DNA from: Oceanococcus sp051252075
GTDB taxonomy: Bacteria; Pseudomonadota; Gammaproteobacteria; Nevskiales; Oceanococcaceae
Assembly (NCBI GenBank): GCA_051252075.1
Contig: JBPOFU010000001.1
Location: 283,126-347,125 of the forward strand
DNA: 64,000 bases
Direction of reading: 5' to 3'
Position numbers and translations under genes: made by a program. Under the pieces are notes generated by a model. The model saw nothing but the letters and a program-made list of their open reading frames with translations. It was not told the DNA's origin and made no database searches. Below, piece after piece: positions 18,675 through 26,310 of this stretch. How positions within the stretch are numbered: the first letter of the stretch is position 1; each line of letters begins with the position of its first letter.

Positions 18675-18935
18675 ATGGGGCTTCTGAATATTTTTCGGGC
18701 CAAAGAGAACAAAACCGCCAATGTTGCTAAGGAGCGGCTGCAGCTGATTGTTGCGCATCGTCGTGCGGGCAATATGGATGCCCCCGTATTCCTGCCGAAA
18801 TTGCAGCAAGACTTGCTGGCGGTTATTCGTAAGTACGTTCAGGTGTCAGACGATGCCGTCAAAATCGACGTAGAGCGCGATGGCGACATGGATGTATTGG
18901 AACTCAATATCGTGGTGCCAGACAGCCGCGATTAA
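18675..18935 (+). CDS. minE: Cell division topological specificity factor MinE
   Basis: An 86-residue protein of normal MinE length. The N-terminal membrane-targeting and MinD-binding segment (MGLLNIFRAKEN, then AKERLQLIVAHRR) and the C-terminal dimerisation region (ISP-type VIRKYVQVSDDAVKID) are both recognisable. MinE stimulates the MinD ATPase and confines MinCD inhibition to the poles. It follows minD by two bases and converges on yihY, whose stop lies three bases beyond its own. Confidence 0.97.
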   Translation: MGLLNIFRAKENKTANVAKERLQLIVAHRRAGNMDAPVFLPKLQQDLLAVIRKYVQVSDDAVKIDVERDGDMDVLELNIVVPDSRD

Positions 18936-18937
18936 AC

Positions 18938-20245
18938 TCATGGATGATTGGTTTGTTTTAACCAATCATCCAATGTGAGTTCAGACAATATGCCTCGTCG
19001 CGCTTGCATTAGCTGTTCGCCCAGTTGCCGTGCAACCCCTTGCAAGGGCGTAGGCCGTTGGTAATGCATCTCGTTGGGCTCCGCGTTATCCAGCAGATCT
19101 GCCAAAGACATATGCCCTATGTCTTTTTGTGGCAGCAGCAAACCGTCTGAGGTTTCTGCCAACAGCCCGCAATCCAATAAGCGATTGATCATAGGATTGA
19201 CGATATCCGGTGGTACGGCGCTAGAGCGTGCCAATGCACTCGCTGAAAGACCGCGTTGGCCCTGAGTAAATCGTCTTTGAATCAGCCCTAAGAGGCTAAG
19301 AATCAATATATCGCGGGTGCTGCCGGTGGCTTGTTGATGCGAGCGAGAGCGAGTTAAGTACTCCGGATGCTGTATGAAAAACGCAATTTGGCAACCGATG
19401 AGTAAAATTAGCCAAGCCAAATACAGCCAAAGCAACAGCAGTATGAGTATTGCAAAGCTGGAATACACCGCATTGTAATTCGCCGACCCCGCGACAAAGT
19501 TGGCAAAAACCCAGGCCGCGCTTTGCCATAGCAGGCCGCTAACCAGTCCGCCTATCAGTGCCGCGCGAGCTTCAACCCGAGTATTGGGGATAAAAGCAAA
19601 AACAAAGCTGAATACCGCAACAATAAGAAGGTACGGCAACAAATGGCCAAACCAGTACAAAGACAGACTGATCCATTCATAGCTGCGTAACTGCTCTACC
19701 AAAGTGCTGGAGCTGAGGCTGGCGGTTGTGCCCAGTACCAAGGTTAAGGCCAGCGGTCCAAGCAGCAAGACCACAAGATATTCCGAAATACGCTGGGTGA
19801 GGGGTCTTTGCCTGGGGATCTTCCAGATAAAGTTAAAGGCGGCCTCAACTTTTTGAATCATCGCCAATACGGTATAGAACAGCATGGCGATACCGATGGT
19901 TCCGAGCACGCCGATCTTGATGTTATCGACGAAACCAATCACCGTCTGAGTGATTTCATTGGCCGACGCACCCAGCGGTTCTAGCATCGCCAATAGCATG
20001 GGTTCAACGCGGTTGTGCACCCCTAATCCCTTCATGATAGAGAAGGCTAGGGCCAGTAGCGGCACCAAGGAAAGCAGGGTGGTGTAAACCAGGCTCATCG
20101 CTCGCAGAGTCAATTCACCGGCTGTGAGTTCTCGCAGTGCGCAATACAGCAAACGCCCGCTGAACAGGGCGCGGCCATGCCACTTGTGCCGGTGGGATGA
20201 CCATAGCTGGTTGAGCCTATCGTCCCAATATTCTTTCAGATTCAT
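18938..20245 (-). CDS. YihY/BrkB-family inner-membrane protein
   Basis: A 435-residue protein. Six predicted transmembrane helices within about residues 40-300 match the YihY/virulence factor BrkB family (once mis-named RNase BN). A soluble C-terminal domain of about 130 residues looks like a winged helix: the segment ALARSSAVPPDIVNPMINRLLDCG resembles a helix-turn-helix region. The family's transport or other activity is unknown. The last codons form a perfect stem-loop, listed separately. It is divergent from the phasin gene, with the phasin promoter in the intergenic region. Confidence 0.87.
   Translation of the reverse strand: MNLKEYWDDRLNQLWSSHRHKWHGRALFSGRLLYCALRELTAGELTLRAMSLVYTTLLSLVPLLALAFSIMKGLGVHNRVEPMLLAMLEPLGASANEITQTVIGFVDNIKIGVLGTIGIAMLFYTVLAMIQKVEAAFNFIWKIPRQRPLTQRISEYLVVLLLGPLALTLVLGTTASLSSSTLVEQLRSYEWISLSLYWFGHLLPYLLIVAVFSFVFAFIPNTRVEARAALIGGLVSGLLWQSAAWVFANFVAGSANYNAVYSSFAILILLLLWLYLAWLILLIGCQIAFFIQHPEYLTRSRSHQQATGSTRDILILSLLGLIQRRFTQGQRGLSASALARSSAVPPDIVNPMINRLLDCGLLAETSDGLLLPQKDIGHMSLADLLDNAEPNEMHYQRPTPLQGVARQLGEQLMQARRGILSELTLDDWLKQTNHP
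18941..18972. repeat. Perfect 13-bp stem-loop at the minE/yihY convergent ends
   Basis: Bases 18941-18953 pair perfectly with 18960-18972 around a six-base loop. The structure lies just past the minE stop and inside the last codons of yihY, including its WLKQTNHP end. Neither strand has a T-tract after it, so it is not a classical terminator. It may protect the 3' ends of both converging transcripts. Confidence 0.75.
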
Positions 20246-20301
20246 GGTTTTGGGCCAAACATACCGTTCGTCGGCTGGTTCATTTTGTTGCGCTGCAACA
20301 C

Positions 20302-20330
20302 TTGACAGTATTTTGACGCCCGCTTATGAT
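20302..20330 (+). promoter_or_regulatory. Near-consensus sigma70 promoter of the phasin gene
   Basis: TTGACA at 20302-20307 (six of six) and TATGAT at 20325-20330 (five of six) are separated by exactly 17 bases. This leaves a leader of roughly 65 bases before the ATG at 20404, which has GGGAGA as ribosome-binding site at 20392-20397. It is the best promoter seen in the window. Confidence 0.75.
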
Positions 20331-20403
20331 GCGCCGCAACAAATGTTGCAGTACAGCATTTAGAAATTTTATCGAACATCACAAGTGTAATCGGGAGATA
20401 TCC

Positions 20404-20931
20404 ATGCAAGTTCAAGAAATCATTGAAGACGTAAAAGGCCGCGCTGAGAAAGTGAGCCAAGAAGCTCAAGCGCGCTACGAAAAAGTTAGCAAGCAAGCGC
20501 AAGACGTTTTGAAAACTTCGCGCGATGCCGCTAAAAAAGCAGGCGACTTGGTGAAGAAGAACGCTAAGAAAGTTGCTGATACAAACCAAACCACAGCGAA
20601 AAGCCTGTTGGAAAATGCTAAAGGCAGCCTGAGCAAAGCTCGCGAAGCTGGCATTAAAGAAGTCGCCGCTAAGCCTGTTGAATTTTTGCCAGAAGGTAAA
20701 GATCAAGTTGTTAAAGCTTACAACGATACTTTGAGCACTTTGAGCAAAACGCGTGTTGATCTGCAAAAGCTGCTGAAAAAAGGCGCTGACCAAATCAAAG
20801 TAACCATCGAAGGCAAGCCTGCTCGTAAAGCTCCGGTTCGTAAAGCCGCTGCTGCTAAGCCTGCTGCCAAAAAAGCGCCGGCCGCTAAAAAAGCGCCTGC
20901 TGCTAAAAAGGCTGCTACACCAGCAGCTTAA
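20404..20931 (+). CDS. Phasin-like protein with lysine/alanine-rich histone H1-like tail
   Basis: A 175-residue hydrophilic, almost entirely helical protein. Residues 1-135 are amphipathic, coiled-coil-like helices of the phasin type; a VEFLPEGKDQ segment sits near the middle. The last 35 residues are an AAKKAPAAKKA-type repeat, as in PhaF/AlgP-like proteins whose tails bind nucleic acid. Phasins coat polyhydroxyalkanoate granules, but no pha synthase gene is in the window, so the role is inferred. The ATG at 20404 follows GGGAGA; the frame upstream to 20326 overlaps the promoter and is rejected. Codon use is strongly biased (AAA, GCT, GAA), indicating high expression. Confidence 0.75.
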   Translation: MQVQEIIEDVKGRAEKVSQEAQARYEKVSKQAQDVLKTSRDAAKKAGDLVKKNAKKVADTNQTTAKSLLENAKGSLSKAREAGIKEVAAKPVEFLPEGKDQVVKAYNDTLSTLSKTRVDLQKLLKKGADQIKVTIEGKPARKAPVRKAAAAKPAAKKAPAAKKAPAAKKAATPAA

Positions 20932-20948
20932 GTACCAGTCCCCCCCTC

Positions 20949-21010
20949 GGCGGTGCGCAAGCACTGCCTGGTGGCGCGCAAGCGCTACCCGGCGGCATCC
21001 CCATGCCGCC
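20949..21010 (+). repeat. Three tandem 20-nt hairpins with 21-nt period (3' UTR array)
   Basis: Hairpins occupy 20949-20968, 20970-20989 and 20991-21010, each with an 8-bp stem and a 4-nt loop, separated by single bases. The first two loops are GCAA (GNRA type) and the third is CCCC. Stem pairs 3 and 6 differ between units 1 and 2 by compensatory changes (C-G to T-A, and T-A to C-G), while both keep a G-T wobble at pair 4. The array lies after the phasin stop (20931) and before the terminator at 21019-21054. It is probably transcribed as a structured 3' UTR. Confidence 0.85.
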
Positions 21011-21018
21011 ACTCCCCC

Positions 21019-21054
21019 ACCGGGCGTCTCCTTACGGATTCGTCCGGTTTTTTT
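21019..21054 (+). terminator. Intrinsic terminator of the phasin transcript
   Basis: An 8-bp stem (21019-21026 with 21041-21048, one G-T wobble) and a 14-base loop are followed by a run of T to 21054. It lies eight bases after the tandem hairpin array. Confidence 0.75.
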
Positions 21055-21101
21055 ATGCGCGGGTGTCAAGGTGAGCATGCCTTGAGCCAAAACTGGGCGA
21101 A

Positions 21102-21392
21102 CTATTCGTCGTCTGAGGTAGAGCGTCGTCGACGCGAGCCCTTCTTGCGTGCGGTATCGTCTTCGTCGATGGAGCCGAACGCAGCGGCAATGAGTTTTTG
21201 CCAAGCTTTGGTGCCGCGCACAGCGTCCATGTTTTCTTTTACGAAGGATTTGGGGTCAACCCCGTCGATGCCGTCTGAGAACTTTTCTTTGGCGTAGCGA
21301 AGTAGATCTTCTTGTATGCCCAAGACGTCCGGTATTCCTAAGAACTGGCGCAGTTCTTCGGGCTTCAGATCGATCTCGATTTTGATTTGCAT
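21102..21392 (-). CDS. Small conserved protein, DUF6489-like
   Basis: A 96-residue protein. The N-terminal pattern, with alternating hydrophobics (IKIEIDLKPEELRQFLGIPD), matches the DUF6489 group as I recall it. A short helical middle contains WQKLIAAAFGS, and the tail is acidic/basic and probably disordered (KKGSRRRRS). Function is unknown. It faces the phasin gene tail to tail; small proteins of this kind are sometimes found near granule-associated genes, but I would not infer function from that. Gene reality is supported by a clear start at 21392 and family-like N-terminus; the family label is moderate. Confidence 0.65.
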   Translation of the reverse strand: MQIKIEIDLKPEELRQFLGIPDVLGIQEDLLRYAKEKFSDGIDGVDPKSFVKENMDAVRGTKAWQKLIAAAFGSIDEDDTARKKGSRRRRSTSDDE

Positions 21393-21481
21393 GGTGCGAC
21401 TTCCTTTGGACTGGCTTCAGTGTAAGGGTTTTGTCGCGGCAACCAAATGCATTTGCTGCAGCGCTTAAGCACTCAGGCTTG

Positions 21482-21514
21482 TAGCCCCTGCTGACATGGC
21501 GTCAGCAAGGGCTA
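21482..21514. repeat. 14-bp imperfect inverted repeat downstream of purC
   Basis: Bases 21482-21495 pair with 21501-21514 (13 of 14 positions) around a five-base loop. It lies 37 bases past the purC stop on the reverse strand. There is no following T-tract in the purC direction, so it is a stable hairpin rather than a clear intrinsic terminator. Confidence 0.65.
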
Positions 21515-21550
21515 GATGGCACTTAGAGGTGCAGTTATGAGGAAGGGCGA

Positions 21551-22435
21551 TTAGCCTTCCAAACGACGCCGAGCTTCCGCGTATTTCTGCGCTGTTTTCA
21601 CGATGATTTCTTCTGGCAAATGCGGCGCAGGGGCCTTTTTATCCCAATCTAGGGTTTCCAGATAGTCACGCACAAACTGCTTATCAAAGCTTGGTGGGCT
21701 CATGCCCAATTGGTATTGGTCTGCTGGCCAGAATCGGGATGAATCTGGAGTTAGCACTTCGTCGATCAATACGACTTCGCCGTCGTCGTCTAATCCAAAT
21801 TCGAGTTTGGTATCGGCGATGATGATGCCTTTCTCGCGCGCAAATGCGGAGGCTTCGGAGTACAAGCGCAAGCTCAAGTCACGGACCTTTTCGGCCAACT
21901 CACGCCCTACCAAATTCACGATGTGATCAAAATCGACATTTTCATCATGCTCACCAACCGCAGCTTTGGTGGATGGTGTGAAGATCGGCTCTGGCAATTG
22001 CTGCGCTTGCTGTAGCCCCTGCGGCAAGGCGATGCCGCAAATGGAACCGCTGCGCTGATAATCCTTCCAGCCAGAACCAATGATGTAGCCACGAATAATG
22101 GCTTCTAGAGGTAACGGCTTGAGCTTTTTCACCACGATGGCTTGGTCTTTCAGCTGTTCGCAAAGCGCGGTGTCGCTAATCACATCCGACAAGGGAATGT
22201 CTGATAAGTGATTCGGCAACCAGTCTTTGAAGCGATCAAACCAAAAATTGGCCAATTGAGTGAGAACTGCGCCTTTGCCCGGAATGGGATCTGGCAAAAT
22301 CACATCAAAAGCGGACAGACGGTCGCTGGTCACGATCAGCAAATGCTCGTCTCCCACGGCGTAGATGTCGCGCACCTTGCCGCGGTTGAGCAAGGGAAGG
22401 TGGGTGATATCGGAAGTGTGAACGGCCTGAGTCAT
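21551..22435 (-). CDS. purC: Phosphoribosylaminoimidazole-succinocarboxamide synthase (long form)
   Basis: A 294-residue SAICAR synthase that condenses CAIR with aspartate using ATP in purine synthesis. Visible motifs are GKVRDIY near the N-terminus, SDRLSAFDVI, EAIIRGYIIGSGWK, and the late DTKLEFG and DEVLTPDSSRFW. At 294 residues it belongs to the longer, yeast Ade1-like form rather than the roughly 237-residue E. coli form; the long form also occurs in xanthomonads. It stands alone on the reverse strand, divergent from rpe. No PurR-like operator was recognised upstream. Confidence 0.96.
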   Translation of the reverse strand: MTQAVHTSDITHLPLLNRGKVRDIYAVGDEHLLIVTSDRLSAFDVILPDPIPGKGAVLTQLANFWFDRFKDWLPNHLSDIPLSDVISDTALCEQLKDQAIVVKKLKPLPLEAIIRGYIIGSGWKDYQRSGSICGIALPQGLQQAQQLPEPIFTPSTKAAVGEHDENVDFDHIVNLVGRELAEKVRDLSLRLYSEASAFAREKGIIIADTKLEFGLDDDGEVVLIDEVLTPDSSRFWPADQYQLGMSPPSFDKQFVRDYLETLDWDKKAPAPHLPEEIIVKTAQKYAEARRRLEG

Positions 22436-22569
22436 GCGATGCTCCGGTCAAGCAATATGGCGAAAAAAGGGCGCAACTTTATGCTAAGCAGTGCTTTTAG
22501 GTAAAGTAGCGCCCCGTTCGCGCTCTAAGTGCGACTTACTTATAGCCCTAATTTACGGCCTTTACGTCC

Positions 22570-23241
22570 ATGAATAGCCAATCCCCAGTCATTGCCCCTT
22601 CCATACTATCAGCGGATTTTGCCCGCTTAGGCGACGATGTCGCGCGCGTATTGGACGCAGGGGCGGATTGGGTGCACGTGGATGTAATGGACAATCACTA
22701 TGTGCCGAATCTGACTTTTGGCCCAACGATCGTCAAGGCTTTGCGCGGCTTTGGCATTACCGCGCCTATGGACGTTCATCTCATGATTGAACCCGTGGAT
22801 GCTCTGGTTCCGGAGTTTGCTGCAGCTGGTGCCAGCTTAATTAGCTTTCACCCTGAGGCCAGTCGCCATGTTGATCGCACAATACAACTGATTAAAGCAG
22901 AAGGCTGCCAGGCCGGTTTAGTGCTCAACCCCGCGACCCCACTGCATGTGCTCGACCATGTGCTACCGCAGTTGGATCTGGTCTTGGTCATGTCGGTCAA
23001 CCCAGGTTTTGGTGGTCAAAGCTTTATTCCCGGTGCGCTGGACAAACTGCGTGCGATTCGCGAGCGCATTGCTGTGGCCGGTTTGGCCACGCGCCTGGAA
23101 ATCGATGGCGGCGTGAAGGTGGACAACATTGCTGAGATCGCTGCGGCAGGCGCCGACACCTTTGTCGCTGGGTCTGCAATTTTCGGTAGCGATGATTACG
23201 CTGCCACCATTGCGCAGATGCGTCAGCAAATAGGCTCATGA
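22570..23241 (+). CDS. rpe: Ribulose-phosphate 3-epimerase
   Basis: A 223-residue TIM-barrel epimerase interconverting ribulose-5-phosphate and xylulose-5-phosphate in the pentose phosphate pathway. The start region APSILSADFARLGDDV, the metal-binding histidine in VHVDVMDNHYVPNLTFG and the VMSVNPGFGGQ phosphate loop are all typical. Its stop overlaps the trpE start by four bases (ATGA), so trpE translation is coupled to rpe. In many relatives a phosphoglycolate phosphatase gene (gph) sits between rpe and trpE; here it is absent. Confidence 0.97.
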   Translation: MNSQSPVIAPSILSADFARLGDDVARVLDAGADWVHVDVMDNHYVPNLTFGPTIVKALRGFGITAPMDVHLMIEPVDALVPEFAAAGASLISFHPEASRHVDRTIQLIKAEGCQAGLVLNPATPLHVLDHVLPQLDLVLVMSVNPGFGGQSFIPGALDKLRAIRERIAVAGLATRLEIDGGVKVDNIAEIAAAGADTFVAGSAIFGSDDYAATIAQMRQQIGS

Positions 23242-24692
23242 ACGAAAAACTAGTGCCGGTGGTGCGTGAAGCGCTGTCGGATTTAGAAACCCCATTGTCG
23301 ACTTATCGCAAGTTGGCCAATTGCCCCAACAGCTTTCTGCTGGAATCGGTGGAAGGTGGCGAGCGTTGGGGGCGCTATTCCATTATCGGTTTGGCTGCAC
23401 GCGAACAAATCCGGGTGCAAGACGGTGTTTTGCGGCATCACCGTGATGGCGAACTATTGGCGCAGTTGGATGATGTTGATCCTTTGCAATGGATTGCAGA
23501 CTATGCGGCGTCCATAGAAGCGCCTGACTTGCCGGATTTGCCACGACTGAACGGTGGTTTGGTGGGGTATTTTGGCGCCGATACCGTGCGCATGATTGAA
23601 CCTCGCTTAGCCGGTTTTGAACATCGCGATACCGTGGGCGCCCCAGATATTTTGTTGCTGCGTGCCGACGAGTTGGTGGTTTTCGACAACCTGCGTGGGC
23701 GCCTAAATTTCGTGATTTTATGTGCATCTGGGCAACAAGCAGCAGCACAGCAGCGCATCGATGAATTGATGGCGCAACTGGCGATTCCACTGGAGTCTGA
23801 AGCGCCATGGCAGCTGGATGAGCCTGCCGCTCTGGCGTTCGAATCGCAGTTTGGTGAGGACGAATACAAGGCAGGGGTTGAGCGTATACGCGACTACATC
23901 CTGGCTGGTGATGCCATGCAGGTGGTTTTGTCGCAGCAGCTCAGTGCGCCTTATAGCGCCAAGCCTTTGGATTTGTACCGCGCCTTGCGTAGTCTGAATC
24001 CATCGCCCTATTTGTACTATTTTGATTTCGGTGATTTCCACGTTGCTGGCTCATCTCCAGAGATCTTGGTGCGCTTAGAAGATGGCGAAGTCACGCTGCG
24101 TCCCATAGCCGGCACACGCCCGCGTGGTGCTACTCCGGCGCAAGACGTGGCCTACGAAAAAGAACTGCTGGCCGACCCCAAAGAGCTGGCTGAACATTTG
24201 ATGTTGATTGACTTGGGGCGCAATGACGTTGGACGTATCGCCGAAAAAGGCAGCGTACAGTTGAGCGACACCATGGTTATCGAACGTTATTCCCATGTCA
24301 TGCATATCGTCTCCAATGTCACCGGCCAATTGCGTGGCGGCGCCAACGCCATGGATGTGCTCAAGGCCACTTTCCCCGCGGGCACCTTGTCCGGCGCGCC
24401 GAAAATCCGCGCCTTGGAAATCATTGACGAATTGGAGCCGACCAAGCGCGGAGTGTATTCCGGCGCGGTTGGATATTTGGCTTGGAATGGCAGCATGGAC
24501 ACCGCGATTGCTATTCGCACTGCGGTCATCAAGAACGGCCAAGTTTATATACAGGCTGGTGCCGGAATCGTCGCTGACTCCGTGCCAGATTCCGAATGGC
24601 AGGAAACTATGAGTAAAGCGGGTGCGGTCTTACGTGCCGCCGGTTTGGCGCAAGCGCGTCACGACAAGCAGGCGGGAGTGAAATCCTCATGA
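23238..24692 (+). CDS. trpE: Anthranilate synthase component I
   Basis: A 484-residue chorismate-using enzyme. The N-terminal domain holds the tryptophan-feedback region (the LLESVEGGERWGRYS segment) and the C-terminal chorismate-binding domain carries GDAMQVVLSQQ, the PIAGTRPRG motif, DLGRNDVGRIA and TFPAGTLSGAPK. With TrpG it makes anthranilate in the first step of tryptophan synthesis. It overlaps rpe upstream and trpG downstream by ATGA junctions. Because its start is inside rpe, there is no trp leader or attenuator in front of it; expression must come from the rpe promoter or from a promoter within rpe. Confidence 0.97.
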   Translation: MNEKLVPVVREALSDLETPLSTYRKLANCPNSFLLESVEGGERWGRYSIIGLAAREQIRVQDGVLRHHRDGELLAQLDDVDPLQWIADYAASIEAPDLPDLPRLNGGLVGYFGADTVRMIEPRLAGFEHRDTVGAPDILLLRADELVVFDNLRGRLNFVILCASGQQAAAQQRIDELMAQLAIPLESEAPWQLDEPAALAFESQFGEDEYKAGVERIRDYILAGDAMQVVLSQQLSAPYSAKPLDLYRALRSLNPSPYLYYFDFGDFHVAGSSPEILVRLEDGEVTLRPIAGTRPRGATPAQDVAYEKELLADPKELAEHLMLIDLGRNDVGRIAEKGSVQLSDTMVIERYSHVMHIVSNVTGQLRGGANAMDVLKATFPAGTLSGAPKIRALEIIDELEPTKRGVYSGAVGYLAWNGSMDTAIAIRTAVIKNGQVYIQAGAGIVADSVPDSEWQETMSKAGAVLRAAGLAQARHDKQAGVKSS

Positions 24693-25270
24693 TGCTGATG
24701 CTGGATAACTACGACTCGTTTACCTACAACTTGGTGCAGTATTTGCTGGAGCTGGGCGCGGAAGTGAAAGTCGCGCGCAATGACGAAATCACGGTCGATG
24801 AAATCGCGCAGCTGTCGCCTAGCCATATTATGATTTCGCCAGGTCCATGTACGCCGGATAAAGCGGGTATTTCCTTGGGTGTGGTGCAGCGTTTTGCTGG
24901 CAAAATACCTTTGTTCGGGGTTTGTTTAGGGCATCAATCCATAGGCCAGTTCTATGGCGGTAAAATTGTCCGGGCCAAGCAGGTCATGCACGGCAAGACC
25001 TCACCGATTTATCACACAGGACAGGGCGTTTTCAGCGACTTGCCCAGTCCGTATACCGCCACTCGATACCATTCTTTGGTGATTGAGCAAGCGTCCTTGC
25101 CAGCGTGCCTAGAAGTCACCGCTTGGACTCAAGATGAGCATGGTCAGCGCGATGAAATTATGGGTGTGCGTCATCGTGAGTTGCCAGTGCAGGGCGTGCA
25201 GTTTCATCCCGAGTCGATTTTGTCTGAGCACGGACATCAGATGTTGAAGAATTTCCTGGAACAATTATGA
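24689..25270 (+). CDS. trpG: Anthranilate synthase component II (glutamine amidotransferase)
   Basis: A 193-residue class I glutamine amidotransferase that supplies ammonia to TrpE. The LDNYDSFTYNLVQYL start, the nucleophile segment GVCLGHQSIGQ and the HPESIL segment with the catalytic histidine and glutamate are present. The protein may also serve folate synthesis (PabA role), as is common when no separate pabA exists; that is inference. It overlaps trpE and trpD by four bases each. The first two codons are both ATG-type (MML), so the start may be one codon later. Confidence 0.97.
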   Translation: MMLMLDNYDSFTYNLVQYLLELGAEVKVARNDEITVDEIAQLSPSHIMISPGPCTPDKAGISLGVVQRFAGKIPLFGVCLGHQSIGQFYGGKIVRAKQVMHGKTSPIYHTGQGVFSDLPSPYTATRYHSLVIEQASLPACLEVTAWTQDEHGQRDEIMGVRHRELPVQGVQFHPESILSEHGHQMLKNFLEQL

Positions 25271-26310
25271 GCCAAGCCTTGATTACTGACGCGCTCAATC
25301 AGCTACTCGCGGGTGAAAACCTGCAAGGTGACGTCACTACCGCCATCATGCGTCAGATCATGGGGGGCGAAGCCACTCCAGCGCAGATAGCGGGTTTTCT
25401 GATTGCACTGCGCGCCAAGGGCGAAACGGTGATGGAAATCACCGCGGCAGCGCGCGTTATGCGGGAATTTGCAGCAGCTCTGGACTTCTCCGACAGTCTG
25501 CGTGAGCAGTTGATTGATACCTGCGGTACCGGCGGTGATAGCTCTGGGGTTTTTAATGTCTCCACGGCCAGCGCCATCGCTTGTGCTGCCGCTGGAGCCA
25601 AAGTGGCTAAGCACGGCAATCGTTCAGTCTCCAGCAAAAGTGGAAGTGCCGACGTTTTAATGGCTGCTGGGGTCGATATCACCCTGAGCCCAGAAAAAGT
25701 GGCGCAGTGTGTTGAACAGTTGGGTATTGGTTTCTTATTTGCACCGACTTTTCATCCGGCGATGAAACATGCGATTGGCCCTCGCCGCGAATTGGGAGTG
25801 CGCACCATATTCAATTTGCTCGGACCGCTAACCAACCCAGCAGGCGCGCGGCGACAGGTTCTGGGCGTATTTGGGCCAGAGTGGGTGGAGCCTATGGCAC
25901 AGGTGCTGGGCAACTTGGGTTGTGAGCATGTCTTGGTGGTGCACGGCAAAGACGGATTGGATGAAGTGAGTTTGAGTCGCTCGACCAAAGTGGCGGAATG
26001 GAAAAATGGTGAGCTCAACACCTACAAAGTACGTCCGAAAGACTTTGGTATGAATACCTGCGACCGCACCGAGCTGCAAGTCAGCGATGCTGACGAAAGC
26101 CTGCAAATGATTCGTTGGGCCTTTGCCGGTGAAAAAGGCCCCGCTGCCGACATGATTGCACTCAATGCCGGCGCCGCCCTCTACACCAGCGGTTTGGTCG
26201 CTGATTGGGAGGCGGGCGTGAGCAGAATTCAGCAGGTCCTAGCGTCCGGCGAAGCCGCGGAAAAACTGTCCGCTCTGGTGGAACTGAGTCAGCGGCTGGC
26301 GGCAGAATGA
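25267..26310 (+). CDS. trpD: Anthranilate phosphoribosyltransferase
   Basis: A 347-residue enzyme attaching phosphoribose from PRPP to anthranilate. Key segments are DTCGTGGDSSGVFNVST (PRPP loop), KHGNRSVSSKSGSADVL, and the GPRRELGVRTIFNLLGPLTNP anthranilate-binding region. Length is normal for the free-standing form (not fused to trpG as in enterics). It overlaps trpG and trpC by ATGA junctions, continuing the coupled rpe-trpEGDC operon. Confidence 0.97.
   Translation: MSQALITDALNQLLAGENLQGDVTTAIMRQIMGGEATPAQIAGFLIALRAKGETVMEITAAARVMREFAAALDFSDSLREQLIDTCGTGGDSSGVFNVSTASAIACAAAGAKVAKHGNRSVSSKSGSADVLMAAGVDITLSPEKVAQCVEQLGIGFLFAPTFHPAMKHAIGPRRELGVRTIFNLLGPLTNPAGARRQVLGVFGPEWVEPMAQVLGNLGCEHVLVVHGKDGLDEVSLSRSTKVAEWKNGELNTYKVRPKDFGMNTCDRTELQVSDADESLQMIRWAFAGEKGPAADMIALNAGAALYTSGLVADWEAGVSRIQQVLASGEAAEKLSALVELSQRLAAE

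Noticed and set aside
20949..21010. CRISPR-like or type III toxin-antitoxin repeat array
   Set aside because: Units are only 21 nt with no variable spacers, and there is no cas or toxin gene next to them; the array lies between a stop codon and a terminator.
20242..21204. Long open frame (320 codons) antisense to the phasin gene
   Set aside because: It mirrors the lysine/alanine-biased phasin codons, runs through promoter and terminator, and gives a low-complexity F/S-rich product.
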